From positions 571,001 through 635,000 of the forward strand of contig NZ_QHCT01000002.1 of the NCBI RefSeq assembly GCF_003545885.1: a DNA stretch of 64,000 nt, read 5' to 3'. This stretch comes from Leptospira stimsonii (GTDB taxonomy: Bacteria; Spirochaetota; Leptospiria; Leptospirales; Leptospiraceae). This document shows positions 17,984-27,419 of this stretch, piece by piece. Positions within the stretch are counted from its first letter, which is position 1, and each line of letters starts with the position of its first letter. The position numbers and the translations under genes were made by a program. Below the pieces are notes generated by a model. It was not told the DNA's origin. It saw only the letters and a program-made list of their open reading frames with translations, and made no database searches.

Positions 17984-18631
17984 TCATAAGGTTAAAAAAC
18001 CTCTTAAGATATTAAGACCCACTGCCCCACTTTTTTCGGGATGAAACTGACATCCGTGAACATTCTTATTTCTTATCACCGCAGTCACCGTTCGACCTCC
18101 ATAATTACAATGAGCTACTATGTTCGTCAGATCTTGCGGCATCGCCATAAAGGAATGAACAAAGTAAACTGAATCACCGGGCTGAACGTTCTTGAGTAGA
18201 TTCGGTTTTTCATTATCGCTATCAATATCGAATTTTAATTCGTTCCAACCGATATGCGGAATTTTTTGCATTTTTCCATCGATCGTTTTATCGGGAACCG
18301 GGACGACTTTACCAGCAACCAAACCAAGACCGGCAGTGATTCCAAACTCCTCGCTTTCCTCCAATAACATCTGCATTCCCAAACAAATCCCTAACAATGG
18401 CGTCCCATTTGAAGCTACTTTTTTAACGATTGGAACCAAACCTTGACGCTCTAATTCATTCATGCCGTCAGCGAACGCGCCCACTCCAGGCAATACAACG
18501 TGAGGAGAAGAAAGAATAATTTCAGGATCGGATGTTGCCTCTACCTTAGCTCCAAAGTATTCAAAGGCTCTACAAACACTGAGGAGATTTCCAACGCCAT
18601 AATCGATTACGGAAACATCAGGTATTTTCAT
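17984..18631 (-). CDS. hisH: LPS-type imidazole-glycerol-phosphate synthase glutaminase subunit (HisH/WbuY)
   Basis: 215 residues. It is a class I glutamine amidotransferase with Cys83 in LLGICLGMQ and His197/Glu199 in QFHPEKS, so the Cys-His-Glu triad is intact. It overlaps the HisF-like gene by 14 bp. Beside a WbuX-type amidotransferase gene, the HisH/HisF pair is known to deliver ammonia for making acetamidino sugars (WbpG-HisH-HisF in Pseudomonas O-antigens). No other histidine genes are here, so I favour this role over histidine synthesis. Confidence 0.88.
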   Translation of the reverse strand: MKIPDVSVIDYGVGNLLSVCRAFEYFGAKVEATSDPEIILSSPHVVLPGVGAFADGMNELERQGLVPIVKKVASNGTPLLGICLGMQMLLEESEEFGITAGLGLVAGKVVPVPDKTIDGKMQKIPHIGWNELKFDIDSDNEKPNLLKNVQPGDSVYFVHSFMAMPQDLTNIVAHCNYGGRTVTAVIRNKNVHGCQFHPEKSGAVGLNILRGFLTL

Positions 18632-19388
18632 AATGTCTCACTTCTATATTTGCCTGCTCTGCCGTTTTGCGAATAATGCCAATTGTCGATCGATCATAAT
18701 GAAGAATATCAGCCATTGCTACGCCGTCCGCTTCGCCAAGTTTCACCGCGTCAATTAGATCTTCCGGCTTGCCCATTCCTCCGCTCGCGATTACTGGAAC
18801 AGTTACGTCTTTTGTGACCGCACTTATAAGTGGGATATCAAATCCTTTTCGAGTTCCTTCCCGATCGATAGAAGTCAAAAGAATTTCACCTGCACCCAGT
18901 GAAACACCTCGTTTGATCCATTCGATTACATCAAGACCGGAACGCTCTCGGCCATTGTCTGTATAAACTTCCCACTTTCCGGCACCTACTTCTTTTGCCT
19001 CGACGGATAGTACCATACATTGACTTCCAAAACGTCTCGCAACATCACTGATCAAATTTGGATTCGCAACGGCCGCAGTATTTATTGCGACTTTATCCGC
19101 TCCACACCGAAGTAGATGAGTAACGTCCTCTACTGAACGAATTCCGCCACCCACGGTAATCGGAACAAAAACATTGTGTGCGGCATTTTTTACTATATCA
19201 CTCAAGTTATTTCTACCGTAAAGACTTGCCACACAATCCATATAGATTAGTTCATCCGCACCTTGTTCATAGTAACGTATAGCATATTCACTCGGAGATC
19301 CAATCACACGAAGACCTTCCAAGTGAATCCCTTTTATCAAATTTGGTCCTTTGATATCTAAGCGCGCGATTAATCTTACCTTTCTCAT
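18618..19388 (-). CDS. hisF: LPS-type imidazole-glycerol-phosphate synthase cyclase subunit (HisF/WbuZ)
   Basis: 256 residues, a (beta/alpha)8 barrel of the HisF family. The first catalytic Asp is present in IARLDIKG (Asp11). The second catalytic acid, Asp in the usual IDAK, is Glu here (SVEAKEVG near residue 130). PITVGGGIRSVEDV and PVIASGGMGKPEDL are the two phosphate-binding loops. The changed second acid fits a protein kept mainly for channelling ammonia rather than for imidazole formation. The gene lies 21 bp after the WbuX-like gene. Confidence 0.87.
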   Translation of the reverse strand: MRKVRLIARLDIKGPNLIKGIHLEGLRVIGSPSEYAIRYYEQGADELIYMDCVASLYGRNNLSDIVKNAAHNVFVPITVGGGIRSVEDVTHLLRCGADKVAINTAAVANPNLISDVARRFGSQCMVLSVEAKEVGAGKWEVYTDNGRERSGLDVIEWIKRGVSLGAGEILLTSIDREGTRKGFDIPLISAVTKDVTVPVIASGGMGKPEDLIDAVKLGEADGVAMADILHYDRSTIGIIRKTAEQANIEVRHYENT

Positions 19389-19409
19389 TCTTTTGCCGAA
19401 ATTGAATCT

Positions 19410-20564
19410 TTAAACCCATACGGGTTTTTTCAAATTCCAAACACCATCCTGCTTTTTCCAAATGTGATCGGAGCGCCAGCTATCAATGACTTCATTGAAT
19501 TCGTCTTCGGTAATAGAACAATATTCAAGGAAGTCCTTGAAATATTTTTTAGGAAACTCACCGTCATATTTTTGAACTAATGCAATTCCTTCTTCTCGGG
19601 TAATCTTTGAGTCTCTGATTTCATGCGCCGCATCAGATGTGGCGCGGCCGATTCCAAATTTGATATAACTCAAATAATAGTGAAAGCCGTCTATGCTATC
19701 ATCTAAACTAGCGTATTTCGAATAAGTTCCTTCCGAACGCTCAGTATTTGGAGAAAAACCAGTATGCTCCTTACAATAGTAAAAGTTTTCCTGCGGATCC
19801 CAAAATTTATAATAACCAAAGAAATGAATTTGAGTATTATTCTTCTTGATATCATCAAATTTTGGCGCTACGAACGGCTTTAAATCGACTTCGCTTACGC
19901 CATGCTCAGTCCAAAACTCAGGAGGAAGTCCGGAAAAATAATGTTTATCGTGATCCTGAATATCACGGTCCGGACGAAACGCATTCTTCATATCTCCGCC
20001 ATATTCAACTTCCCCATTCTCTCCATACATGATCAACGAAACACTATACTTTACTGCCATATGTAATGGAAAATTTGTTTGCCCATAAATAAAAGGCTGA
20101 AAAGGATCACCTAAAAACTGAAAAGCAAGGTGGGTTAATCTACGTGTGACCTTCCCGTTCGGTGTACCAAGAATATTATCAAATCCTGATGCAATAAATG
20201 CGTCTAAGTTTTTACGACCGATTTCTGTCGCCTTTAGTGGGGCCCATGTGACGGTTAACGGATTCATGTTGTACTTATATTTCAGCTGATGCGCGACAAA
20301 ACTGCCATCCTTCCCACCGCTACAAGGTACAATTACATCATACTCACCATTATTTTTTCTGTACCGGTTGCAAAGCTCATGCAATTCCTTCTCTCTGAGA
20401 TTCCAATCGATGTGCTTTCTTTTATATTCCGCGTAATTACATGCGGAACAAACTCCTTTCTCATCAAACGTAATTCTAGGACGTTGATTTGAAACCGTAC
20501 ATTTTACGCAAAATTTTACTTCCGAAGGTAAATTATATTTTTTTATTAAATCTTTCTTTTCCAT
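19410..20564 (-). CDS. N-acetyl sugar amidotransferase (WbuX/WbpG/PseA-LegA family)
   Basis: 384 residues. CVKC (19-22) and CSAC (39-42) form a probable zinc knuckle. VPCSGGKDGSFVA near 79-91 is the PP-loop that adenylates the N-acetyl group. In this family an acetamido group becomes an acetamidino group, using ammonia from HisH through HisF, both encoded directly downstream. The substrate could be a legionaminic-type sugar, since the leg genes are in the same operon, or a UDP-sugar made by the two Gfo/Idh proteins just upstream. The sequence does not decide between them. Confidence 0.9.
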   Translation of the reverse strand: MEKKDLIKKYNLPSEVKFCVKCTVSNQRPRITFDEKGVCSACNYAEYKRKHIDWNLREKELHELCNRYRKNNGEYDVIVPCSGGKDGSFVAHQLKYKYNMNPLTVTWAPLKATEIGRKNLDAFIASGFDNILGTPNGKVTRRLTHLAFQFLGDPFQPFIYGQTNFPLHMAVKYSVSLIMYGENGEVEYGGDMKNAFRPDRDIQDHDKHYFSGLPPEFWTEHGVSEVDLKPFVAPKFDDIKKNNTQIHFFGYYKFWDPQENFYYCKEHTGFSPNTERSEGTYSKYASLDDSIDGFHYYLSYIKFGIGRATSDAAHEIRDSKITREEGIALVQKYDGEFPKKYFKDFLEYCSITEDEFNEVIDSWRSDHIWKKQDGVWNLKKPVWV

Positions 20565-20752
20565 TCTTTAAACCTAAGTTTTTTCTATTTGATATAATTT
20601 CATCTGATTCCCACTATAAATTTATGAAAGGGAATCGAATCGGCGACTAAGATTGTGCAAGTGTAACGACATTCATTTTTCGAATTCAACAACAGTTAGA
20701 TTGCATAATGAAACTAATGATTGCTTTCAAAAAACGAATTATGTGCATATTC

Positions 20753-21718
20753 CTATTCTACTCCATAGATTTCATGGACTACTCGCATTGATTCCAAGGC
20801 ATCCACCAGAGATGGGAGAGAGTGTTCTTGGTTTTTGAACGCTTTGACTACCATCTCAGCCTGTCTTCGCAATCCAGGTTTAAATTGTACATCCCATTCG
20901 TGTATAGGAATTGATTCCAAAGTTCTCTGACCATTTAACTGTATCGACGCCTGTTCAAGCGGCCGCAACTCAAATCGTTTCGAATGAGTGGTTACTGAAA
21001 CAGCCCAAGGCCCAGGAGCATTCCATACCGCTTGATAGATTCCGAGATCGCCGGAATCAAATAAAATCTTTGCGGCAACAAAAGTGGGATTGTCCTTATC
21101 CCAATGAAATAGAGGATCGATTTGAATAATTCTTCCCCGACCAAAAATTGAAAAATAGTCTATTAGATGAATTGAATTCGCATACATCCAATTTTCTAGG
21201 ACTAAATCGGGTTGACCGAAATTTTTAGCCGCTATCAAATCTTCCTGATCTTGAACGTGAATAAATCTCGGTTCATCTATTCGATTTAATTCCTGAAGAG
21301 TATTGTATGTACTCGAATAGTGCCTTCGATTAAGAGCAACGTAAGCCTCTCTCTTTAATTCGTGTGCGACCTTCACAATAGCATTCGCCTCTCCATAATT
21401 ATATCCTACAGGTTTTTCTATCAAAGAGAGCCAAGGGAATTGAAAGCATTCCAAAATGACCGATTTCGCGGATAACTCGGGAACTGAAACGACGACTATA
21501 TCCGCATTCGTTTCTTTATAGAGAGAAGCAACCGAATCAACGACTTTAGGAATACCAAACTCTTTCGCAAGGATATCGGCACGACTTTTCGTACGGCTAT
21601 AAATTCCGCACAATTCCACTCCTGAAATATCCCGAAAAGCCTTAATATGCTCGGTAGCCATGTAGCCGGCGCCGACGAAAGCAACCTTGCAAAATATTGC
21701 TTTAGAATTTGAACTCAT
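20753..21718 (-). CDS. Gfo/Idh/MocA-family oxidoreductase
   Basis: 321 residues. VAFVGAGYMATEHI (about residues 13-26) is the dinucleotide motif and LIEKPVGYN near 98 has the EKP. The usual GG..H active-site helix is replaced by NSIHLIDYFSIFGRG near 185, keeping His and Asp. It lies between another Gfo/Idh gene and the WbuX-HisF-HisH trio, with a 188-bp gap before wbuX that contains no gene. It probably oxidises a sugar nucleotide for the amidino-sugar branch. The substrate is unknown. Confidence 0.8.
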   Translation of the reverse strand: MSSNSKAIFCKVAFVGAGYMATEHIKAFRDISGVELCGIYSRTKSRADILAKEFGIPKVVDSVASLYKETNADIVVVSVPELSAKSVILECFQFPWLSLIEKPVGYNYGEANAIVKVAHELKREAYVALNRRHYSSTYNTLQELNRIDEPRFIHVQDQEDLIAAKNFGQPDLVLENWMYANSIHLIDYFSIFGRGRIIQIDPLFHWDKDNPTFVAAKILFDSGDLGIYQAVWNAPGPWAVSVTTHSKRFELRPLEQASIQLNGQRTLESIPIHEWDVQFKPGLRRQAEMVVKAFKNQEHSLPSLVDALESMRVVHEIYGVE

Positions 21719-21824
21719 TTTATAGATTTTCCTTAGTCCTCAATGACTTCCATCACCGGCCAAATCTAATGAAATCCGAAATCTAATAAAATCACTTTTA
21801 AATTTCAGATATATTAGAATTATC

Positions 21825-22838
21825 TTATGCCCACGGGAAGACAACACTGCGATCCACCCCTGTTTTGAGATGAATGACTTTGTTTCCATTTCCAGCGGAT
21901 TGATATGCGGCAACTAAAACTTCAATGACGCGACGCCCATCTTCCCCACTAATTACATTCTCGTTGTTGATTAAAGAACGCAACACTGCCGCACTCGTAT
22001 CCACGACTTCGCAAGGAGCAATCTTAATCCGAGAATCTACCGAAGGCATTCCGTATCGACTAGTCGGGAGGTCTCGGTACTGCTCTTCCCTAACGTTCGC
22101 AATTAAGTCTCCGTCAAGTTCGTTAATGGTGATCATTCCATTTCTGCAGGCATAGACTACTCGAATTCCGTGACCTTGATCGGAACCGATCTCCATGTAG
22201 AGTCTTTTTCCACCAGTCGTTACAGCTCGAATACTACCTGCACGGTCTTGAAACTGAGGTCCCCTCGGATTAGCGACGATTTCTGGCGAAAACCATGCCG
22301 TGACCTCGGCAATGTCCTCTTCGGTTAAAAAACGAAATGCTTCAAAGTAATGACTGCCGTTCATCGCAAAACCGAAATTCCCTGCGACAACGGTCATACT
22401 CATTAATCCATCATATTCTTTTGTTTTAAAGAGACGCTTTGGCTCGGTATACTGTTCCATAAAACGCATCTGATGATTGACCGCCAACTTGACTCCGCAC
22501 CGTTTACACGCTTCGATCATCCGATCACACTCCGCGAGAGAAACAGCCATCGGTTTTTCAACGAGAATAAACTTCACACCATTCTCCGTCGCAAGGCAGG
22601 TAAATTTACAATGAGAATCTGCGGTCGTTGCAATGATCAGGCATTCCGGTTTTGCATGAGCAAAAAAAAGATTGATATCATCAAAAAGTTTATCTGAATC
22701 GATCAAAAACTCAGACTGAGCCATATTCAAAGAATCCTTACTTACATCGTAAAGCCCAACCAAGTCCCAACCCAATCGCCGAACCGCTTGAATATGACGA
22801 CGACCCATACGTCCGACACCGATAATCCCAATCCTCAA
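21825..22838 (-). CDS. Gfo/Idh/MocA-family oxidoreductase
   Basis: 337 residues. The likely start is TTG (22838) with AGGGGCGG about 10 bp upstream, which puts GIIGVGRMGRRHI at residues 4-16. LVEKPMAVS near 93 is the conserved EKP. The C-terminal half has Gfo/Idh-type strands but no clear GG..H helix. It pairs with the next gene, another Gfo/Idh. Consecutive dehydrogenases before amidotransferase genes suggest two redox steps on one sugar, or one dehydrogenase for each of two sugars. Confidence 0.8.
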   Translation of the reverse strand: MRIGIIGVGRMGRRHIQAVRRLGWDLVGLYDVSKDSLNMAQSEFLIDSDKLFDDINLFFAHAKPECLIIATTADSHCKFTCLATENGVKFILVEKPMAVSLAECDRMIEACKRCGVKLAVNHQMRFMEQYTEPKRLFKTKEYDGLMSMTVVAGNFGFAMNGSHYFEAFRFLTEEDIAEVTAWFSPEIVANPRGPQFQDRAGSIRAVTTGGKRLYMEIGSDQGHGIRVVYACRNGMITINELDGDLIANVREEQYRDLPTSRYGMPSVDSRIKIAPCEVVDTSAAVLRSLINNENVISGEDGRRVIEVLVAAYQSAGNGNKVIHLKTGVDRSVVFPWA

Positions 22839-22945
22839 TTCAAGCCGCCCCTTTCAACGTAGTTATCAAAATTCATAATATAGTAATTTCCTTACATGTT
22901 AAAACTATAAATTATTCGAAATAATTCAAAGAAACAAAAGCATTT

Positions 22946-24388
22946 TCAAATAGCCGGTGATGCACTTGTATTCAGAAATTTGCTATAAATCAAACTTTCA
23001 ATCCGTTCCATTGCATGACCGTCGACCTTTCCCCAGATGCTCGAATATTTTTTTGCAATTGAATTTAATTGGGAAAAGTATTCAAAGTCATTGCACATCC
23101 TATAAGCTGAATTTTCAAAATCAACTTTTTGATTCACCGTGATTACGGAGGGAACGGAAGCATATTCGCTCATACGATAGTTAAAAACATCATAATACAA
23201 TAAAGGCTTTCCGCAAGATAGAACATACCGCAACATTCCACTCAGTGTCCCAATACAAAATTGAGCGCCGGGAATGATTTCACAGGCATCTCCATCATAA
23301 ATTTTGATTTCAGGGAACTTAGTCAACAAGGCGTTCCTAATATATTTCATTCTAGGATGGATACTGAAATAAACAGGGTTTTGACTTTTGGAGACTAACG
23401 TTCCAACAAAAAAACAAATCATTTCCCAATAGTCAGAAAACTCAAAGCCTACTAAATGATTTCCTGTCTGATCGGGCGGAAGGAAAGCGACTATGTATTG
23501 TTCTTTTTTCGGATTCTTATCTAAATCAGAAGCGTAAAGAATATCATGCGAGGCACTACCGGTTACATAACACTTTTTCGGATCCACCCCATCCTGTGTA
23601 TAGGATAAAAACATCGCCTCGCTTTCTAATGCGAGAACATCTGCGAGATCATCTGACATCCACGGATTACTCGTTGGTAATCCGGAACACTCCATTGCAA
23701 GGATTTCCACTGCTGTAGCTCCCAGATAATTCTTGAAGACCCATTGCGGATACAATTTTGAAATAATCCGATTTAGGATTCCACGTACCTGATATTCAGA
23801 TTTACCCGTAACTACACTTTGCAACTCGCTACGCATAATCCAAGCATAAGGAACCACTACAGTAGGAATTCCCAACTTTCGAGCGGTCCAAAAAATTTGG
23901 CCGAGTATTCCCCTGATTTCAATATTGGGAAAAATGAATACGTCTGGCTTTATCTTTTCGACAATCCTCTGCGCAATAAATCCTCGACTTCGAATAACGG
24001 AAAGGTGCCAAAAAAAGGAAAATAACGACGATTTCGTAACAAAAATCGAAACATAGATCTTCAATATCTTTTTAAAAAGAAAACCGAAAAACGGCATATC
24101 TTTGATTCGTTGTTTCCAGCCAACGCCAACAATCGACGGAGATTCTATCGAGCTTCCACTGTTTAATGAATTTGTTTTTTCCTTTTCTTCTACCACGTTT
24201 GAAATATAACGAAGACCAACCCTTTTGCACCGATTCGATTCGTCTGTGAAATCCTCATCCCCCAAAAAAACAAGAATCGGATCAAACTTACCATTTCTCA
24301 GTATGCTACTGGCAGTTCGAAACATCTCTGGAAAGTGCGCACGAATTGCAACAAGAAGGGCAAGCTTTTTCACCGAATTCTCTTCCAT
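22946..24388 (-). CDS. Surface-carbohydrate biosynthesis protein, GT-B-like, function unknown
   Basis: 480 residues, no signal peptide. The middle has GIPTVVVPYAWIM. The C-terminal half has VAFLPPDQ, then FSIHPRMKY, then FCIGTLSGMLRYVLSCGKPLLYYDVF. This order resembles GT-B capsule synthesis and epimerase-like proteins in which a His-Pro and a later G-T/S-loop bind the nucleotide. I cannot assign a family with confidence. It lies directly after the carbamoyltransferase gene (28 bp). Transfer of a nonulosonic acid or another sugar is possible. Confidence 0.65.
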   Translation of the reverse strand: MEENSVKKLALLVAIRAHFPEMFRTASSILRNGKFDPILVFLGDEDFTDESNRCKRVGLRYISNVVEEKEKTNSLNSGSSIESPSIVGVGWKQRIKDMPFFGFLFKKILKIYVSIFVTKSSLFSFFWHLSVIRSRGFIAQRIVEKIKPDVFIFPNIEIRGILGQIFWTARKLGIPTVVVPYAWIMRSELQSVVTGKSEYQVRGILNRIISKLYPQWVFKNYLGATAVEILAMECSGLPTSNPWMSDDLADVLALESEAMFLSYTQDGVDPKKCYVTGSASHDILYASDLDKNPKKEQYIVAFLPPDQTGNHLVGFEFSDYWEMICFFVGTLVSKSQNPVYFSIHPRMKYIRNALLTKFPEIKIYDGDACEIIPGAQFCIGTLSGMLRYVLSCGKPLLYYDVFNYRMSEYASVPSVITVNQKVDFENSAYRMCNDFEYFSQLNSIAKKYSSIWGKVDGHAMERIESLIYSKFLNTSASPAI

Positions 24389-24416
24389 TTTTCTTAGCTT
24401 TTAAAATAAAGAAAAA

Positions 24417-26486
24417 CTAATCCTTATTCTTATTAATGAAAAATAATCTGTACAGAGAATATAAACTTAACATCGGAAGCGTTGCTAAGCGGGAAACGAT
24501 TCCGGACCTTCCGTGACGAGCCACGCGACTAAGTCTATTGATTCCTTTTTTTAACAATTGATTCAATCCTTTAGAGCCGTAGGTGTTAAACGTTAATCTC
24601 TTTGATCGTCTAACAAAATGAACCATGTTGGTAAGAAGGTCGCTAAATGTAAAATGATCTATAGACGAATCAAGTTTCTTATAGAGTTCTTCATTGCAGA
24701 AAGTTGAAACTGCAATCGCATATTCGTTTTCAACTCTTCTTTTGATATGGACCGAAAGTTCCTCCCGTAGTTTTGCACAAGCTTCAGGCGATGGTCGCTC
24801 CACAAGATAATCTTCCATATAAAGAAAATGAAGGCCAGTTCTTACAAAAGAAAGCAGTGCATCCTCGTAGTTTTCTACGATCGGTTCCCCGTCGTCGTTA
24901 AAAGAAGTATTCAGGAGGGTATATACGCCGGAAAGTTTTCCGAACTCCTCAATTAAATCATAATATGCTTTATTTTGACTAGGAGTTACTGATTGAACCC
25001 GACTACTTCCATCTACGTGAATAACTGCCGGAATCTTAGACCTTGCATCCGGATAAACGGCACAAGCCATCAGCATAAACGGACTAGGGCAAGGAATATC
25101 AAAATATCGATTTTGTTTATCGGCGTGGCAAGACGGCGCAAAAGGACGAAACCTTTCCCTATGCTTAATCTGGGTATTAACAACTTCTAACATATTCGCA
25201 ATCCTAGGATCCGCGAGAATGCTTCTATTCCCTAACGCCCTCGGTCCGTATTCGGAAGCGCCGGAAATTCTACCGATAATGCTTCCATTTGCGAGAACTT
25301 TCGCCACATCCTCAGAACTAACCTTGCGACCAACAAACTTATACTTATCCAAAAGAGCAGGAATTGTTTCGGATTGATTCGCCGATCCAAGATATGCGTG
25401 TTCCATTTTCGCTGGCGCCGTTCCATGCATAACTTTGTAATAACCCCATAACGCACAACCCAAGGGGATTCCTTCATCTGAAGCCGCCGGCTGAACGAAA
25501 ACGTTATCAAAAAGACCTAGATCCAGTATTTTTCTATTGGTAACGCATGAAAGCGCAACCCCGCCCGCCAAACAAAGGTTTCTCGAGTTCGATTTATTTG
25601 CCGCGAGTTTCGCAAGATACAGGACATCTTCCTCAAGCGCATCTTGAGCCTCTCTAGCAATATTCACCCAATATTCGTCCTGAAGTTCGACGTCTTTTGT
25701 TGCTTTTGAAGTGGCGACGAATGATCTAACCTCCACTCCCAGTCTATTTACTAAATCAGTATAATCAGACATGAAACCATCATGTCGATCTTTCGGAATG
25801 TTCAGATAGTTTTTCTGAGGAAAACGATCGCGAAAGGCCGCAAGCGCCATCGTCTTTCCCGCCGCAAATTTATCCAGACCTAACTTACTCGTGATTAAAT
25901 CATAAAGATTTGATATATTTTGTCTATGAGGAGGCCAACTTACTTTTGTGCTGTGAGTAATCTTTCCATTTTGGTATTCATCTCCTCCATACCCAGTTCT
26001 ATCTATGATAGAAATATCTTTTCCTTTTCCGATATAGTTTCCAATACCACCCTCAATCGTTAAGATCGATGCCTCTTCAAAACCCGATACGTAATAGGTA
26101 CTTGCCGCGTGCGCGTCTATATGATTGATATAAAGCACTTTTTCCTTCGGGAATCGAATAGATTGTTCAATCAAATAGTTAAAACGAGCATCGAAGTCAT
26201 ATTGATGAGGACGTTGATTTCTTGCCGAGAGCCGTCCAAATTGAGAATTCTTTTCCGGCCAAAGTTCACCATGTCTATCGATACAAATCAAATCGATTTC
26301 ATCCAGAGATTTTAATTCGAAATGATCCATCACATAACGAATAGACAAAAGTGGATAAGAATAAGAATGTTTCCGACGGTTCAACCTCGCTTCTGAAATT
26401 GCCGAAAGTTCGACCGACCCAGAACGATCCGTTATCAATGCGGCTCCAGTGTCATGGCCGCTAGATTTAATACCTAAAATGTACAT
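24417..26486 (-). CDS. O-carbamoyltransferase (NodU/CmcH/TobZ family)
   Basis: 689 residues, in family range. The N-terminal Kae1-like domain has the metal-binding HIDAH at residues 122-126 and LCLAGGVALS near 303. The C-terminal carbamoyl-transfer domain has SEYGPRALGNRSILADPR near 416-433. These enzymes use carbamoyl phosphate and ATP to put a carbamoyl group on a sugar hydroxyl. In this locus it probably decorates the O-antigen and could change its serological type. The C-terminal 100 residues are basic and end in a hydrophobic segment. Confidence 0.9.
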   Translation of the reverse strand: MYILGIKSSGHDTGAALITDRSGSVELSAISEARLNRRKHSYSYPLLSIRYVMDHFELKSLDEIDLICIDRHGELWPEKNSQFGRLSARNQRPHQYDFDARFNYLIEQSIRFPKEKVLYINHIDAHAASTYYVSGFEEASILTIEGGIGNYIGKGKDISIIDRTGYGGDEYQNGKITHSTKVSWPPHRQNISNLYDLITSKLGLDKFAAGKTMALAAFRDRFPQKNYLNIPKDRHDGFMSDYTDLVNRLGVEVRSFVATSKATKDVELQDEYWVNIAREAQDALEEDVLYLAKLAANKSNSRNLCLAGGVALSCVTNRKILDLGLFDNVFVQPAASDEGIPLGCALWGYYKVMHGTAPAKMEHAYLGSANQSETIPALLDKYKFVGRKVSSEDVAKVLANGSIIGRISGASEYGPRALGNRSILADPRIANMLEVVNTQIKHRERFRPFAPSCHADKQNRYFDIPCPSPFMLMACAVYPDARSKIPAVIHVDGSSRVQSVTPSQNKAYYDLIEEFGKLSGVYTLLNTSFNDDGEPIVENYEDALLSFVRTGLHFLYMEDYLVERPSPEACAKLREELSVHIKRRVENEYAIAVSTFCNEELYKKLDSSIDHFTFSDLLTNMVHFVRRSKRLTFNTYGSKGLNQLLKKGINRLSRVARHGRSGIVSRLATLPMLSLYSLYRLFFINKNKD

Positions 26487-26537
26487 TGAATTTACCTTAC
26501 TCGTTTATGAATGGAAAAACTAAAAAGAATACGAAGA

Positions 26538-27419
26538 TTAACCGCGAATACTAAAAAGACTTTGGTCCAAGGAAGGCATTTTTTTCTGTAATGCTCTCTC
26601 GATTTTTTCTACACTTAGGGACATATCCATGGGTCTTTTTGCAACAAGGTTTGCATTCTTATATGGAATTGGATGAATCAATTCTTGTGAAAGTCCGAAA
26701 ACTTTGGCTAACTTGAATGCAAACTCAAATTTTGAAATCCTATCTCGACCTACTATGTGATAAATTCCGAAAAGGTTCTTCTCAATTGAATCCAGAAGAA
26801 GTTCAGCTAAAAGAGGGATCGAAATTGGAGTAAAATAAACATCCTGAAAAGCGTTCAGAACATTGCCGGTTTCTAAAGTTCCGACAATCCAATCTGAAAA
26901 TGATTTTCTCCATGGGAGCCCGACCCCAAAAAAATTAGTTCGAACAATCAAAGCATCCGGGTTCCTTTTCTGGACTGCTACTTCAGCGTTCCATTTCGTT
27001 CTTCCGTATACATTTAAGGGAGACACTGGAGTGTCTTCCGTTACGTTCGCGATCGAACCATCCCAAAGATGATCTGTTGAAATATGTATCATCTTTATTG
27101 AAAGAGTGCGAGAAAGTTCGGCAATAAGTCCGCTCGTTTCCACGTGAATACGAGTAGCCAAAACCTCATTTTTCTCACATTCATCCACGTTAGTCAAACC
27201 GGCACAATGAAGAATATATTTTGGTTTTACCGATTCCACAATTTTCGTAAAGTTTGCATGATCATTTAGATCGCATTGTATTTCAGTGATTCCTAAAATT
27301 TGGATCGAATGTCCGTATGAAATGCCAGTGACTTTAAAATTCCTTTCCTTAAAAAAAGAACAAAGATAGTGACCCAAAAGACCGCTTGCGCCGGTGATTA
27401 AAACAGATTCATCTTTCAT
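26538..27419 (-). CDS. RmlD-like sugar-nucleotide reductase (SDR)
   Basis: 293 residues. ITGASGLLGHYL (residues 7-18) binds the cofactor, ISTDHLWDG and YGRTK (near 142) supply the active-site Ser/Tyr/Lys, and the C-terminal part matches RmlD_sub_bind proteins. It overlaps the ABC exporter gene by 4 bp (ATGA). No rmlA, B or C gene is in the window, so it may reduce another 4-keto-6-deoxy sugar nucleotide, or the dTDP-rhamnose genes may lie beyond the left edge. Confidence 0.8.
   Translation of the reverse strand: MKDESVLITGASGLLGHYLCSFFKERNFKVTGISYGHSIQILGITEIQCDLNDHANFTKIVESVKPKYILHCAGLTNVDECEKNEVLATRIHVETSGLIAELSRTLSIKMIHISTDHLWDGSIANVTEDTPVSPLNVYGRTKWNAEVAVQKRNPDALIVRTNFFGVGLPWRKSFSDWIVGTLETGNVLNAFQDVYFTPISIPLLAELLLDSIEKNLFGIYHIVGRDRISKFEFAFKLAKVFGLSQELIHPIPYKNANLVAKRPMDMSLSVEKIERALQKKMPSLDQSLFSIRG

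Noticed and set aside
17984..19388. hisH/hisF as part of a histidine operon
   Set aside because: No other his genes are near, the pair follows a WbuX-type amidotransferase gene, and the HisF second catalytic acid is changed.
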